The notes: a model not told the origin generated them from the letters alone. DNA of 13,796 nucleotides from DASVDE01 sp035558955 (GCA_035558955.1 DATMBX010000006.1:1-13796), one strand, 5' to 3'. Shown: positions 1 to 7,434, counted from the stretch's first letter. Numbers and translations: made by a program.

Positions 1-556
1 CGTCGGCCCAGATCGGCTGGAACCGCGCCCGCCCCTTCCCGGATACCGGCATCACCGGTAGGAAGGAGAAGCGGCGCAGCAGCGTGATCCAGGGGTCGCT
101 GTGGTCGTAGACGACCGAGGGGGCGAAGACGGTCGTCTGCAGCGGCGAGGAGTTCACCGCCCGCTCCGCCAGCCACTTCGCCCGGAAGAAGCGCGTGCGC
201 TGCGCCGCCGAGGCGTTCAGCGCGCTGAAGAAGACGAAGCGCCGCACGCCGCTGCGCTCGGCCGCCCGCAGCAGGCGCACCGTCGCCAGCCCGTTCAGCT
301 CCTCGATCCGCTTCGGCGGCTGGTCGCGGATCGTCGCCGCCAGGTGGACCACGGTGTCGACCCCGCGCAGCGCCTGGCGCACCAGGTAGGGGTCGGACAT
401 CTCGCCCAGGTCGCCCAGCGCGATCTGCACGTCGACGCGCCGCTCGCCCAGCCGCCGCGGCTCCCGCACCAGGCAGCGCACGTCCTCGCCCTGCTCGAGC
501 AACAGCGGCAACAGCCGCGAGCCGATGCTCCCGGTCGCTCCCGTCAGCAGCAGCAT
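1..556 (-). CDS. NAD(P)-binding SDR/epimerase-like protein, N-terminal part (cut by window edge)
   Basis: The minus-strand frame is open from the ATG at 556 to the window edge, giving 185 codons. The N-terminus is a Rossmann nucleotide-binding segment with TGATGSIG at residues 5-12, followed by strands typical of extended/atypical SDRs (CLVREP at 28-33, VVHLAA at 69-74). The usual YxxxK motif is changed: K127 is present in FFRAKWLAE, but the catalytic Tyr position is F123, as in the atypical NDUFA9-like/NAD(P)H-binding group. This suggests a binding or quinone/Fe-S-assembly-related role rather than classic dehydrogenase chemistry; that is inference. The start is supported by GGAG seven bases upstream. 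It is divergent from the ferredoxin at 713. The C-terminal, substrate-specific half lies outside the window, so the substrate cannot be named. Confidence 0.85.
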   Translation of the reverse strand, partial: MLLLTGATGSIGSRLLPLLLEQGEDVRCLVREPRRLGERRVDVQIALGDLGEMSDPYLVRQALRGVDTVVHLAATIRDQPPKRIEELNGLATVRLLRAAERSGVRRFVFFSALNASAAQRTRFFRAKWLAERAVNSSPLQTTVFAPSVVYDHSDPWITLLRRFSFLPVMPVSGKGRARFQPIWAD

Positions 557-712
557 CGCCGCGCTCCGCTTGAGGTTGCGTCTCCCACACCCAAACCCTA
601 AAGGGGGCGCCCGCGCCGCCCTCCGGCGCCCCTCATCCCTAAAATGTGCGCTCGCGCTTGGCCGGGGTCCCCGGCGGGCACCCGGAAACCGAACTTCAGG
701 AGAAAGCGTCGA
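557..712. promoter_or_regulatory. Divergent intergenic region with two candidate -10 boxes
   Basis: This gap separates the divergent SDR and ferredoxin genes. On the minus strand, TAGGGT (600 to 595) resembles the -10 boxes seen elsewhere in the window and would give a short leader for the SDR gene. On the plus strand, TAAAAT at 640-645 would give the ferredoxin a leader of about 60 bases ending in an AGGAGA ribosome site (699-704). No convincing -35 hexamer is visible for either. No copy of the 45-bp hairpin elements is present. Confidence 0.35.
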
Positions 713-982
713 ATGACCTACGTCATCGCGGAACCGTGCATCGGCACCAAGGACAACTCGTGTGTCGAGGTATGCCCGGTCGATTGCATCCACCCGACCC
801 CGGACGAGCCCGATTACGACTCGGTAGAGATGCTCTACATCGATCCGGACGAGTGCATCGACTGCGACGCCTGCGTCGAGGCCTGCCCGGTGGACGCCTG
901 CTTCGCCGAGGACCAGCTCCCGGCCGAGTGGGCGAAATACGCCGAGATCAACGCCGAGTACTACAAGAAGAGCGCGGCCTAA
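713..982 (+). CDS. fdxA: 7Fe ferredoxin ([3Fe-4S][4Fe-4S])
   Basis: This is an 89-residue soluble electron carrier. C9-x7-C17-x3-C21-P-x2-C25 followed by C48-x2-C51-x2-C54-x3-C58-P is the pattern of bacterial 7Fe ferredoxins. By analogy with Azotobacter FdI, C9, C17 and C58 would hold the 3Fe-4S cluster and C21, C48, C51 and C54 the 4Fe-4S cluster. The ATG at 713 is chosen because it gives the canonical MTYVIAEPC start and has AGGAG ten bases upstream; an in-frame ATG at 644 would add 23 basic residues unlike the family. Compared with mycobacterial FdxA, the linker between the two Cys motifs is about eight residues longer and acidic (HPTPDEPDYDSVEML), and there is an additional C63. Partners are unknown; a P450 lies 9 kb away, but no linkage is shown. 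Confidence 0.93.
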   Translation: MTYVIAEPCIGTKDNSCVEVCPVDCIHPTPDEPDYDSVEMLYIDPDECIDCDACVEACPVDACFAEDQLPAEWAKYAEINAEYYKKSAA

Positions 983-1149
983 GCACCCGCCCCTTGCGGC
1001 CGCACCTGTCGTGACGCGTCTGGCCGGCGCTGGGCCACCACCCACCTCCTTCTGAATAGCTCTGCTATCAGGCGTCGGCGTGCGGCGTCCAGCTTGGCCA
1101 GCCACGCCTCGCCGGGCACGTCCGCTGCGGGCCGTGCGCTTAGGCCGCG

Positions 1150-2307
1150 CTATTGAATGACGGGAAGAGGGGTGCCACTCACCGGTGCCGGCTCGGCGCT
1201 GGCGGGGGTGGCCTGAAGGACGGGTAGCTCCTGCGGGGTTGCGGCGACTATGCCTCGGGCGGCGTGGCGGATTGCCTGGGAGGCGGGTGAGTCGGGCTCT
1301 TCCGTTGCCAGCGGGGTGCCGGCGTCGGCGTGTTCGCGGAGGGGCTCGGAGAGCGGCACCTTGCCCAGCAGCGGCACGTCCAGCTCGTCGGCCAGCAGCT
1401 GGCCGCCGCCCTCGCCGAAGATCGTGAAGCGCTCGCCGTCCGGCGTGGTGAAGCCGGACATGTTCTCGATCACCCCCAGCATCTCCAGGTCGAATTTCGA
1501 TGCCATCTCGGCGCCGCGCCGCGCGACCGACTGGGCCGCCGGCTGCGGCGTCGTGACGATCACGAACTTCGCCTGCGGCAGCAGCTGCGCCAGCGTCATC
1601 GAGACGTCGCCCGTCCCCGGCGGCAGGTCCAGCAGCAGATACTCCAGCTCTCCCCAGGCGACGTCCTCGAGGAACTGCTGGATCGCCTTGTGCAGCATCG
1701 GCCCGCGCCAGACGACCGCCGCGTTCTCCTCGACGAAGAAGCCGATCGACATCACCTTGACGCCGCCGGCGCTCTCCAGCGGCAGGATCTTGCGCTCGCC
1801 GTTGACGTCGGGTTTTCTGTTCACCCCGAGCATGCGCGGGATCGAGTAGCCGTAGACGTCGCAGTCCAGCGCGCCGGCGGGGTGCCCGTCGGCGGTCAGC
1901 GCCGCCGCCAGGTTGGCGGTCATCGTCGACTTGCCGACGCCGCCCTTGCCTGAGGCGACGCAGATCACGTTTTTCACCTGGGCCAGCGCGCCCTCGGGCA
2001 GCTTTCCCCGGCCCAGCGATCTTTGCAGCGCGCCCTTCTCCTCGTCGCTCAGCACGTCGAAGGCGACGCCGACCGCGGTCACTCCGTCCAGCTCGGAGAC
2101 CTGTTTGGCGACCGCCTGCTCGAAGTGCGAGCGGATCGGGCAGCCGGCCGTGGTCAGGGAGACGATGACGTCGACCCGGCCGTCGTCATGGACCTCGATC
2201 GAGCGCACCATCCCCAGCTCAACGATCGAGCGTCGCAGCTCGGGGTCGATCACGGGCCGCAGCGCTTCGGTCACCTGATCTTGGCTCGGAAGAGACATCC
2301 CGGCCAT
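1150..2307 (-). CDS. mrp: Mrp/ApbC-type Fe-S cluster carrier P-loop ATPase
   Basis: This is a 385-residue cytoplasmic protein. An N-terminal MIP18/DUF59 domain (about 8-95, with conserved Cys56 in TTAGCPIR) is joined to a MinD/Mrp ATPase domain. The ATPase shows the deviant Walker A SGKGGVGKST (119-128), the DCDVYGYSIPRMLG switch (148-161) and LLLDLPPGTGD (224-234). The family loads or carries Fe-S clusters onto apoproteins. The C-terminal CxxC that binds the bridging cluster in many homologues is absent here: ENMSGFTTPDGERF (281-294) has no Cys. To my recollection this is usual in actinobacterial Mrp. The C-terminal tail (about 357-385) is Pro/Ala-rich and probably disordered. The start at 2307 has GGGAGGGG about 14-20 bases upstream; ATG 2298 is an alternative. 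Hairpin A1 lies just upstream. Confidence 0.92.
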   Translation of the reverse strand: MAGMSLPSQDQVTEALRPVIDPELRRSIVELGMVRSIEVHDDGRVDVIVSLTTAGCPIRSHFEQAVAKQVSELDGVTAVGVAFDVLSDEEKGALQRSLGRGKLPEGALAQVKNVICVASGKGGVGKSTMTANLAAALTADGHPAGALDCDVYGYSIPRMLGVNRKPDVNGERKILPLESAGGVKVMSIGFFVEENAAVVWRGPMLHKAIQQFLEDVAWGELEYLLLDLPPGTGDVSMTLAQLLPQAKFVIVTTPQPAAQSVARRGAEMASKFDLEMLGVIENMSGFTTPDGERFTIFGEGGGQLLADELDVPLLGKVPLSEPLREHADAGTPLATEEPDSPASQAIRHAARGIVAATPQELPVLQATPASAEPAPVSGTPLPVIQ

Positions 2308-2330
2308 TCTCGCAAACCCACCCCTCCCGC

Positions 2331-2375
2331 TCCGCTGCGACTTACCCCGGTATGCCAGGGATAAGTCGCAGCGGA
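2331..2375 (+). repeat. 45-bp inverted-repeat element, family A, copy A1
   Basis: The outer arms TCCGCTGCGACTTA and TAAGTCGCAGCGGA pair perfectly, followed by one C·A mismatch and further CCC/GGG pairing around the centre GGTATGCCA. It lies between the divergent starts of mrp and the secreted Ig-fold gene, so it cannot be a terminator for either. The centre defines the forward orientation (as in A4). There is no U-tract on either side. Confidence 0.85.
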
Positions 2376-2460
2376 AGCTGGTGGACCGATCGGGGAAGGG
2401 GGGAGAGAACGTCGCGCCCGACCCCTTGGCCCCTCCATGCACGCAACCGAAGGAGGGCAC

Positions 2461-4731
2461 ATGACGGGCACGCGCGGCTTCGGCCGGATCGTGGCGATGG
2501 GATTTGGGCTGGCGGTGGCGCTGTTGCTGCTGGTCGCGGGGGAGGCGAAGGCGGGGAAGTACCAGGTCGCCCAGTGTGGCTGGTACGTCGGCGCCGACGC
2601 CAACTGGGCCGACACGACCGGCGGCGTCAAGTTCCGCCCCGACGCCTGGTGCGTGCCGCCCGCCGGCCAGGACCCATTCGACGGCGTTCACCTGAAGAGC
2701 TTCGTTCGCGAGGGGCAGGGCACCGTCTCCGGTACCCGCTTCGCCCGCTGGCGCTGGGAGGCGCCGGCGGGAACCGGCATCTCCCAGGTCAGCGGCACCT
2801 GGTGGCACGCGCTGCACGACGGCATGGAGCACCGCCTCGGCGTCGGCACCTGGAGCGGCGGCTTCAACGTCTTCGCCGCCGCCGGCGCGACCGACACCGC
2901 CGCCCGCCCCTTCGTCGCCGGCTTCAACCCCGCCCAGCCCGCCTTTGAGGACCGCCTGCTCTGCGCCAAGGCGGAGAGCAAATGGTGCAGTCTCAGCCCG
3001 CAGTCCTGGTCTGGGGTGCGCGCGCTCACCATCACCATTCAGGACGACCTCGGGCCCGGTCCGGGCATCGGCGGCGACGTCCTCGCCGGCGGTTGGCGGC
3101 GCGGCGCCCAGGGCGTCGGCTTCTGGGGCGGGGACACGGGCGGCGGCATCCGCTTCGGCGAGACCTTCGTCGACGGCGGCCGCGTCAACCTCACCGAGTA
3201 CCCGTGCGCGAAGTCCTTCATCGGCGGCGAGTGGCGGGCGACGCAGATGCGCCCCTGTCAGCTCGGCGTGTCGGGCGGGGCGTCGATCGCCACCACGAGC
3301 TTCAGCGACGGGCCGCACACCATCGGCCACTGCGTCACCGACTTCGCCGGCAACGTCGGCTGCACGCCCAACCGCACTTTCCACGTCGACAACAACCCGC
3401 CGGCCCACCCGCGCAGACTCACTCTTGCCGGCGGCGAGGAGTGGCGCGGCGTCAACGACTTCGACTTCTCCTGGGAGAACCCAGACCAGGGGCCGGCGAG
3501 CCCGATCGGCGGCGCCTTCTGGCAGATCACCGGCCCGGCCGGCTCGGACACCGGAGTCAAGTGGGCGGGCGGCCGCGGCATCGCGGCCCTCGCCGACCGC
3601 GCGGTCTCCGGCCCCGGCCTCTACAGCTTCCGCGTCTGGCTGCGCGACGAGGCGGGCAACGACGCGCCGGCGACGGCGGTCGACGTGCCATTGCGCTTCG
3701 ACAACGTCCCGCCGGGAGTCGCTTTCGTCGCCGACGGCGCGCCCGAGTCCGGCCAGGAGTTGCCGGCGACGGTCAGCGCCAGTGTCACCGACGCACATTC
3801 CCACCCCGCGGGCGGCGAGGTCCATTACCGGCGGCTGGAGAGCGACCAGTGGATTGACCTGCCGACCAGATTCCAGCCCGGTGAGAGAGCCGACGAAGGA
3901 CGTTTGGTCGCTCATTTGCCGGAGAGCCTCGGTCCCGGCATCTACCTCTTCCGCGCCGACGCGCTCGACACGGCCGGCAACGCCGCCTCCTCCAACCGCC
4001 GCGCCGACGGCACCGAGATGGTGCTGCGCAAGCTGCCGTCCTCCAGAGAGGGCGCCGGCCCCGGGTCGGGTCGGGCCGGCAGGGTCAAGACCCGCATCTT
4101 CGCCAGCCTGCGGCGGGGGCGCCGGGCCGGCGCCGACCTGACGGTTCCCTTCGGGGTCTCCGCCGTCCTCAGCGGCCGGCTCCTCGACGCCGGCGGCGCG
4201 GGCCTCGCCGGCCGCGAGTTGCGCGTCGTCGCCCGCCCTTCCCGCGGCGCCCTCGCCAAGACCCGGGTGGCGACCGTCCGCACGGGCAAGCGGGGAGGTT
4301 TCAGCCTCGACCTCGGTGCCGGGCCCTCGCGCCGCATCACCGTCAACTACGGCGGCGACGGGAGGCACGAGCCGGCGAGTCGCCCGTCGATGACGCTGCG
4401 GGTGCGCGGCGGCGTCACTCTCAGCGGCGCTCCCGGCGCCCTGCGCACCGGCCAGGCCCTGCGCCTGCGCGGCCGCGTCCGCGCCGCCGGCGCCCCGATC
4501 CCCCGCCGCGGCAAGCTGGTCGCGGTCCAGTACCTGGAGGCCGAGACCGGCCGCTGGCGCCCGGTCCTCGTCACCCGCACCGACCACAGCGGTCGCTTCC
4601 GCGCCCGCTACCGGTTCCGCTACGTGGTGGGCACGGCGAAGATCCGCCTCCGCGCCATAGCCCTCCCCGAGGAGCGCTGGCCCTACGCCCCGGGCGCCTC
4701 CCGCCCGGTCACGGTCCGCGTAACCGGCTGA
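2461..4731 (+). CDS. Secreted Ig-fold protein of unknown function
   Basis: This is a 756-residue protein with a Sec signal peptide: basic MTGTRGFGR, a hydrophobic run at about 10-26, and a likely cut after AKA near residue 31. The N-terminal third (about 32-240) is rich in Trp and Gly with several Cys and matches no family I can name; a carbohydrate-binding beta-sandwich is possible. Three Ig-like units follow, each ending in a D-x-AGN signature (DFAGN near 295, DEAGN near 395, DTAGN near 503), then a basic Gly/Arg linker (about 530-550) and two C-terminal carboxypeptidase-regulatory-like beta domains (about 561-650 and 652-756). No LPXTG motif or membrane anchor is visible, so it is probably released or loosely wall-bound. 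The ATG at 2461 is preferred over ATG 2437 because AAGGAGG sits four bases before it. Confidence 0.8.
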   Translation: MTGTRGFGRIVAMGFGLAVALLLLVAGEAKAGKYQVAQCGWYVGADANWADTTGGVKFRPDAWCVPPAGQDPFDGVHLKSFVREGQGTVSGTRFARWRWEAPAGTGISQVSGTWWHALHDGMEHRLGVGTWSGGFNVFAAAGATDTAARPFVAGFNPAQPAFEDRLLCAKAESKWCSLSPQSWSGVRALTITIQDDLGPGPGIGGDVLAGGWRRGAQGVGFWGGDTGGGIRFGETFVDGGRVNLTEYPCAKSFIGGEWRATQMRPCQLGVSGGASIATTSFSDGPHTIGHCVTDFAGNVGCTPNRTFHVDNNPPAHPRRLTLAGGEEWRGVNDFDFSWENPDQGPASPIGGAFWQITGPAGSDTGVKWAGGRGIAALADRAVSGPGLYSFRVWLRDEAGNDAPATAVDVPLRFDNVPPGVAFVADGAPESGQELPATVSASVTDAHSHPAGGEVHYRRLESDQWIDLPTRFQPGERADEGRLVAHLPESLGPGIYLFRADALDTAGNAASSNRRADGTEMVLRKLPSSREGAGPGSGRAGRVKTRIFASLRRGRRAGADLTVPFGVSAVLSGRLLDAGGAGLAGRELRVVARPSRGALAKTRVATVRTGKRGGFSLDLGAGPSRRITVNYGGDGRHEPASRPSMTLRVRGGVTLSGAPGALRTGQALRLRGRVRAAGAPIPRRGKLVAVQYLEAETGRWRPVLVTRTDHSGRFRARYRFRYVVGTAKIRLRAIALPEERWPYAPGASRPVTVRVTG

Positions 4732-4756
4732 CCCTCTCGCTGCTCGACTCACCCGC

Positions 4757-4801
4757 TCCGCTGCGACTTATCTCTGACGTACCGGGATAAGTCGCAGCGG
4801 A
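4757..4801 (-). repeat. 45-bp inverted-repeat element, family A, copy A2
   Basis: The arms TCCGCTGCGACTTATC and GATAAGTCGCAGCGGA pair fully, with one G·T wobble further in. The centre reads as the reverse complement of the A1/A4 centre (CCCGGTACGTCAG on the minus strand), so this copy is inverted. It lies 25 bases after the Ig-fold gene stop and ends 12 bases before the candidate -10 box of the cyclophilin gene. Confidence 0.85.
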
Positions 4802-4813
4802 AGCTGCGGTCGG

Positions 4814-4819
4814 TAGGGT
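4814..4819 (+). promoter_or_regulatory. Candidate -10 box of a near-leaderless promoter (cyclophilin)
   Basis: TAGGGT ends nine bases before the ATG at 4829, and no Shine-Dalgarno sequence is present. The same hexamer at nearly the same distance precedes several other genes here. The -35 position would fall inside the right arm of hairpin A2. Confidence 0.45.
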
Positions 4820-4828
4820 TTGCGGCCG

Positions 4829-5287
4829 ATGTCGCAGGCGACCCTTCACACCAGCGCCGGGCCGATCGTCGTCGAGTTCCATGACGATGACGCGCCCAAG
4901 ACGGTCGAGAACTTCCGCAGACTCGCCGACGACGGCTTCTACGACGGGCTCGTCTTCCACCGCGTCATCGTCGACTTCATGATCCAGGGCGGCTGCCCGG
5001 AGGGCACCGGCCGCGGTGGCCCCGGCTACACCTTCGAGGACGAGTTCAACGATCACAAGGTCGAGCGCGGAGCGCTGGCGATGGCCAACGCGGGCCCCAA
5101 CACCAACGGCTCCCAATTCTTCGTCGTCACCACCGAGGCGGCGCCGTGGCTGGACGGCAAGCACACCGTCTTCGGCCGCGTCGTCGAGGGCATGGAGGTG
5201 GTCGACGCGATCGAGTCGACCGAGACCGACGCCGCCGACAGACCGCTCGAGCCGCAGGTAATCGAGCGCGTCGAGCTCTCCGACTAA
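4829..5287 (+). CDS. Cyclophilin-type peptidyl-prolyl cis-trans isomerase
   Basis: This 152-residue enzyme catalyses cis-trans isomerisation of X-Pro bonds. The active-site set is complete: R45 in FHRV, F50, Q53 in MIQGG, the NTNGSQFFV strand (92-99), and W107 and H112 in PWLDGKHTVFGRV. Length matches single-domain bacterial cyclophilins. No signal peptide or lipobox is visible, so it should be cytoplasmic. The ATG at 4829 gives the compact family N-terminus; an in-frame TTG at 4820 overlaps the presumed promoter and is less likely. The TAGGGT box nine bases upstream suggests a transcript with almost no leader. Its stop is 29 bases from the convergent stop of the next gene, and no obvious terminator lies between. 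Confidence 0.94.
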   Translation: MSQATLHTSAGPIVVEFHDDDAPKTVENFRRLADDGFYDGLVFHRVIVDFMIQGGCPEGTGRGGPGYTFEDEFNDHKVERGALAMANAGPNTNGSQFFVVTTEAAPWLDGKHTVFGRVVEGMEVVDAIESTETDAADRPLEPQVIERVELSD

Positions 5288-5316
5288 CCGCCGGTTCTCA
5301 CCGTCGACGCCCTCGG

Positions 5317-5931
5317 CTACCCGCTGAGGATGATGACGATGAAGAAGACGATCACGAACTCGCTGACGATCCAGGAGTTCGTGTTCATCCAGTCGCGGAT
5401 CTTCGGCAGCAGCGTTTGAGCCCGTCTGCCGAGCAGCGCCACGGCCAGCGCGGGCGAGGCGAGCAGCAGCAGGGTGAGGCCGACGAAAGGCAAGACCTCC
5501 CACCAGGCGTCGCCGCGGTTCCCTATGTGGCCACCGACGGTGAACGAGGTGACGATGTCGCTGGGGAAGAAGCCCAGCAGCAGGAAGCCGAGGACGAAGG
5601 CCATTTTCGGGCTTGCCTCCTGCAACTTGCCCATCCATTTGGGCGGTTCGCTCACGTTCCGCTTGCGGAAGGTGTTCACCATCGCGAAGGCCAGCAGCGC
5701 CAGAATGGCCCAGTCGACGGCGTTCAGGCCCGAGTCCTCATCGCCGTTCTCGACTCCGCCTGCCAGCAGGTAGGCGACCGTCACCACGGCGGTGATCGAG
5801 AGGGCGGCGCCAAACACGTAGGACGCCGACTCTCGCTTCCAGTCCTCGCTCGTCGCGAAGAAGAAGGAGCTGATGATCTGCGGACCGGCGACCATCACAA
5901 ACGCCAGCGGCAGGATGGTGAGAAAATCCAC
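5317..5931 (-). CDS. GAP-family (Sap/LysE-like) integral membrane protein
   Basis: This 204-residue protein has about six membrane segments (roughly 3-24, 35-58, 71-88, 108-126, 143-167, 186-203). Two halves with conserved Pro positions (VAGPQII at 14-20, FFPSDIV at 121-127) resemble the GAP family of actinobacterial proteins. The mycobacterial Sap protein of that family has been implicated in moving sulfolipid/glycopeptidolipid to the surface. The substrate here is unknown, and a LysE-type exporter is an alternative. The start is a GTG at 5931, preceded by GAGAGG eight bases upstream on the minus strand. The 23-bp tandem repeat at 5974-6019 lies in its upstream region. The gene follows tRNA-Ser(UGA) in the same direction, so readthrough is possible. 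Confidence 0.75.
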   Translation of the reverse strand: MDFLTILPLAFVMVAGPQIISSFFFATSEDWKRESASYVFGAALSITAVVTVAYLLAGGVENGDEDSGLNAVDWAILALLAFAMVNTFRKRNVSEPPKWMGKLQEASPKMAFVLGFLLLGFFPSDIVTSFTVGGHIGNRGDAWWEVLPFVGLTLLLLASPALAVALLGRRAQTLLPKIRDWMNTNSWIVSEFVIVFFIVIILSG

Positions 5932-5973
5932 GCCGCCAGCCTCTCACATCGGTAGGCGAGAGCGGAGGGGTGG

Positions 5974-6019
5974 TGTCTCAGATGTCGCGACACATCTGTC
6001 TCCGATGTCGCGACACATC
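5974..6019. repeat. Tandem 23-bp direct repeat with palindromic TGTCGCGACA cores (family C)
   Basis: Two adjacent 23-bp units (5974-5996 and 5997-6019) are identical at 22 positions. Each begins TGTCTC, varies at base 7 (A or C), and ends GATGTCGCGACACATC. Each contains the perfect 10-bp palindrome TGTCGCGACA, so the cores can pair with each other or with themselves. They lie between the 3' end of tRNA-Ser(UGA) and the upstream region of the GAP-family gene. The sequence is unlike families A and B. A regulator-binding pair or a mobile-element end remnant are both possible. Confidence 0.7.
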
Positions 6020-6025
6020 ACACAG

Positions 6026-6113
6026 CGGAGGGGGTGGGATTCGAACCCACGAGGCGCCGAAGACGCCTACCGGTTTTCAAGACCGGCGCATTCAACCGCT
6101 CTGCCACCCCTCC
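6026..6113 (-). tRNA. tRNA-Ser (anticodon UGA)
   Basis: This is an 88-base class II tRNA on the minus strand. The acceptor arms GGAGGGG and CCCCTCC pair over 7 bp with discriminator G. The T-arm is GTGGG-TTCGAAT-CCCAC. The anticodon arm is CCGGT-CTTGAAA-ACCGG with TGA in positions 34-36. A long variable arm, typical of tRNA-Ser, lies between. CCA is not encoded. A possible -10 (TAGCAT) lies 22 bases upstream on the minus strand, next to hairpin A3. Confidence 0.96.
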
Positions 6114-6152
6114 GGGTGCGCGAGGGCGCCAGCCGATGCTAGCCCCACCCGC

Positions 6153-6197
6153 TCCGCTGTGCCTTATGTCTGCATAGGACACATAAGGCACAGCGGA
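6153..6197 (-). repeat. 45-bp inverted-repeat element, family A, divergent copy A3
   Basis: This is the most perfect stem: the arms extend to 6150-6169 and 6181-6200 and form 20 uninterrupted base pairs. Relative to the other A copies, the arms read TCCGCTGTGCCTTATG, with substitutions at element bases 8 and 10. Both are matched by compensating changes in the other arm. The centre is in the reverse orientation (TATGCAGA on the minus strand). It separates the divergent tRNA-Ser(UGA) and MFS transporter genes. Confidence 0.85.
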
Positions 6198-6215
6198 GCG
6201 TGCTTGGATGGGGCG

Positions 6216-7367
6216 ATGCGACGGCTGCTCGTGCTCGCCTCGGCGATGGTCTTCTTCGACGTCGCCTTCTACGCGGCGATCGCCCCGCTGCTTCCCGACT
6301 ACGTCTCCGAGTTCGGCCTCAGCAAGGCCGAGGCCGGCGTCCTCTCCGCCGCCTACGCGGCCGGGACGCTGCTCGCCTCGCTGCCGGCCGGGCTGCTCGC
6401 CGCCCGGGTCGGCCCGCGTCGCACGGTGATCGGCGGGCTGCTGCTGCTCGGCGTCGCCAGCGTCGTCTTCGGCTTCGCCGGGAGCGCCGCTCTGCTCAAC
6501 GGGACGCGCTTCGTCCAGGGCGTCGCCGGGGCGTTGATCTGGTCCGGCGCCCTCACCTGGCTGATCGTCGCCTCGCCCGACGAGCGCCGCGGCTCGGTGA
6601 TCGGCACGGCGCTGGGGACGGCGGTCGCTGGCGCCCTGCTCGGTCCCGTCCTCGGGGCGATCGCGGCCGAAGTCGGCACCGAGCTCGTCTTCGGCGCGGT
6701 GATGGGAATCGCGATCGCGCTCGCCCTCCTCGCCGCCGGCACGCCCGACGCCCGCGCCCCGGAAAAGCAGGGCCTGCATGAGGTCGCCGCGACCATGGTC
6801 AGCCGCCCCGTCCTCACCGCCTTCGCCTTCGTCGCCGTTCCCTCGACGATGTTCGGCGCGGTCGAGGTGCTGGTGCCGCTGCGCATCGACGAGCTGGGCG
6901 GCGGCCACGCGCTGATCGCCGGCGGCTTCATCGCCGGCGCCGCGCTGGAGGCGACCCTGGCCCCGCTCGCCGGCCGCTACTCCGACCGCGTCGGCCGCCG
7001 CACCCCGTTCACCGTCGGCCTCGCCATCTGCGCCGTCGCGATGTCGGCGATCGCCGTCGCCGCCACCCTCGGCCTCGTACTCGCCGCGCTGATCGCCAGC
7101 TCCCTGGGGGCGGGAATCTGCTTCGCCCCGGCCTTGACGATGCTTTCCGAGGCAGCCGAGTCGACCGGCCTGCACCAGGGCTTCGCCGCCGGCCTCTCCA
7201 ACATGGCCTGGGCCTCGGGCCAGGTCCTCGGCGGCCTCGCCGGGGGCGGCGCCGCGAGCGCCGCGGGCAATGCGGCCCCCAGCTTCGCGATAGCCGCCCT
7301 ACTCCTGGCAACCGTCGCCTACGCCCGCCGAGCTCTGGCGCCAACCGCCCCGGCTACAGCACGGTGA
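6216..7367 (+). CDS. Major facilitator superfamily transporter
   Basis: This is a 383-residue integral membrane protein of the usual MFS length, with about 12 hydrophobic segments. Loop 2-3 carries a weak motif A (GLLAARVGPRRTVIGG), and the equivalent loop of the second half is well conserved (GRYSDRVGRRTPFTVG), supporting two six-helix halves. The sequence resembles drug/metabolite efflux-type MFS proteins; the substrate cannot be inferred. The ATG at 6216 begins right at the first helix (MRRLLVLASAMVFF); the longer open frame upstream runs through hairpin A3 and the tRNA and is not real. The ribosome site is weak (GGATGGGG). The stop codon, TGA at 7365-7367, is formed by bases of hairpin B1, so the element defines the C-terminus. 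Confidence 0.88.
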   Translation: MRRLLVLASAMVFFDVAFYAAIAPLLPDYVSEFGLSKAEAGVLSAAYAAGTLLASLPAGLLAARVGPRRTVIGGLLLLGVASVVFGFAGSAALLNGTRFVQGVAGALIWSGALTWLIVASPDERRGSVIGTALGTAVAGALLGPVLGAIAAEVGTELVFGAVMGIAIALALLAAGTPDARAPEKQGLHEVAATMVSRPVLTAFAFVAVPSTMFGAVEVLVPLRIDELGGGHALIAGGFIAGAALEATLAPLAGRYSDRVGRRTPFTVGLAICAVAMSAIAVAATLGLVLAALIASSLGAGICFAPALTMLSEAAESTGLHQGFAAGLSNMAWASGQVLGGLAGGGAASAAGNAAPSFAIAALLLATVAYARRALAPTAPATAR

Positions 7368-7407
7368 AACGCATACGCCAGCTATTTCATGTCGTATGCG
7401 TTTCACC
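7363..7407 (+). repeat. 45-bp inverted-repeat element, family B, copy B1
   Basis: The arms GGTGAAACGCATACG and CGTATGCGTTTCACC pair perfectly (16 bp with one flanking pair). The centre CCAGCTATTTCATGT sets the forward orientation. Its third to fifth bases are the TGA stop of the MFS gene. It forms a doublet with B2, offset by 72 bp. Confidence 0.88.
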
Positions 7408-7434
7408 GGGGATGCGTTACCGGAACACTGCCTC

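Noticed and set aside
1052..1071. Imperfect hairpin CTGAATAGC-TCT-GCTATCAG downstream of ferredoxin and mrp
   Set aside because: The stem is short, with a bulge, no T-tract and only a vague resemblance to the centre of the B elements; too weak to call a terminator or a decayed element.
979..1119. 46-codon minus-strand frame between ferredoxin and mrp (GTG start at 1119)
   Set aside because: It has a coding-like Ala/Arg/Leu stretch but no recognisable family and overlaps the ferredoxin stop. It could be a remnant; not enough evidence to call.
2308..4752. Very long minus-strand open frame continuing upstream of mrp and antisense to the Ig-fold gene
   Set aside because: It is a GC-skew shadow. 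The plus-strand frame has a signal peptide, a strong ribosome site and Ig-like repeats; the minus frame is low-complexity Arg/Gly/Ala/Asp and runs through hairpin A1 before the conserved Mrp start.
5970..6215. N-terminal extension of the MFS transporter
   Set aside because: The in-frame extension passes through the 23-bp repeat, tRNA-Ser(UGA) and hairpin A3. The ATG at 6216 begins at the first membrane helix.
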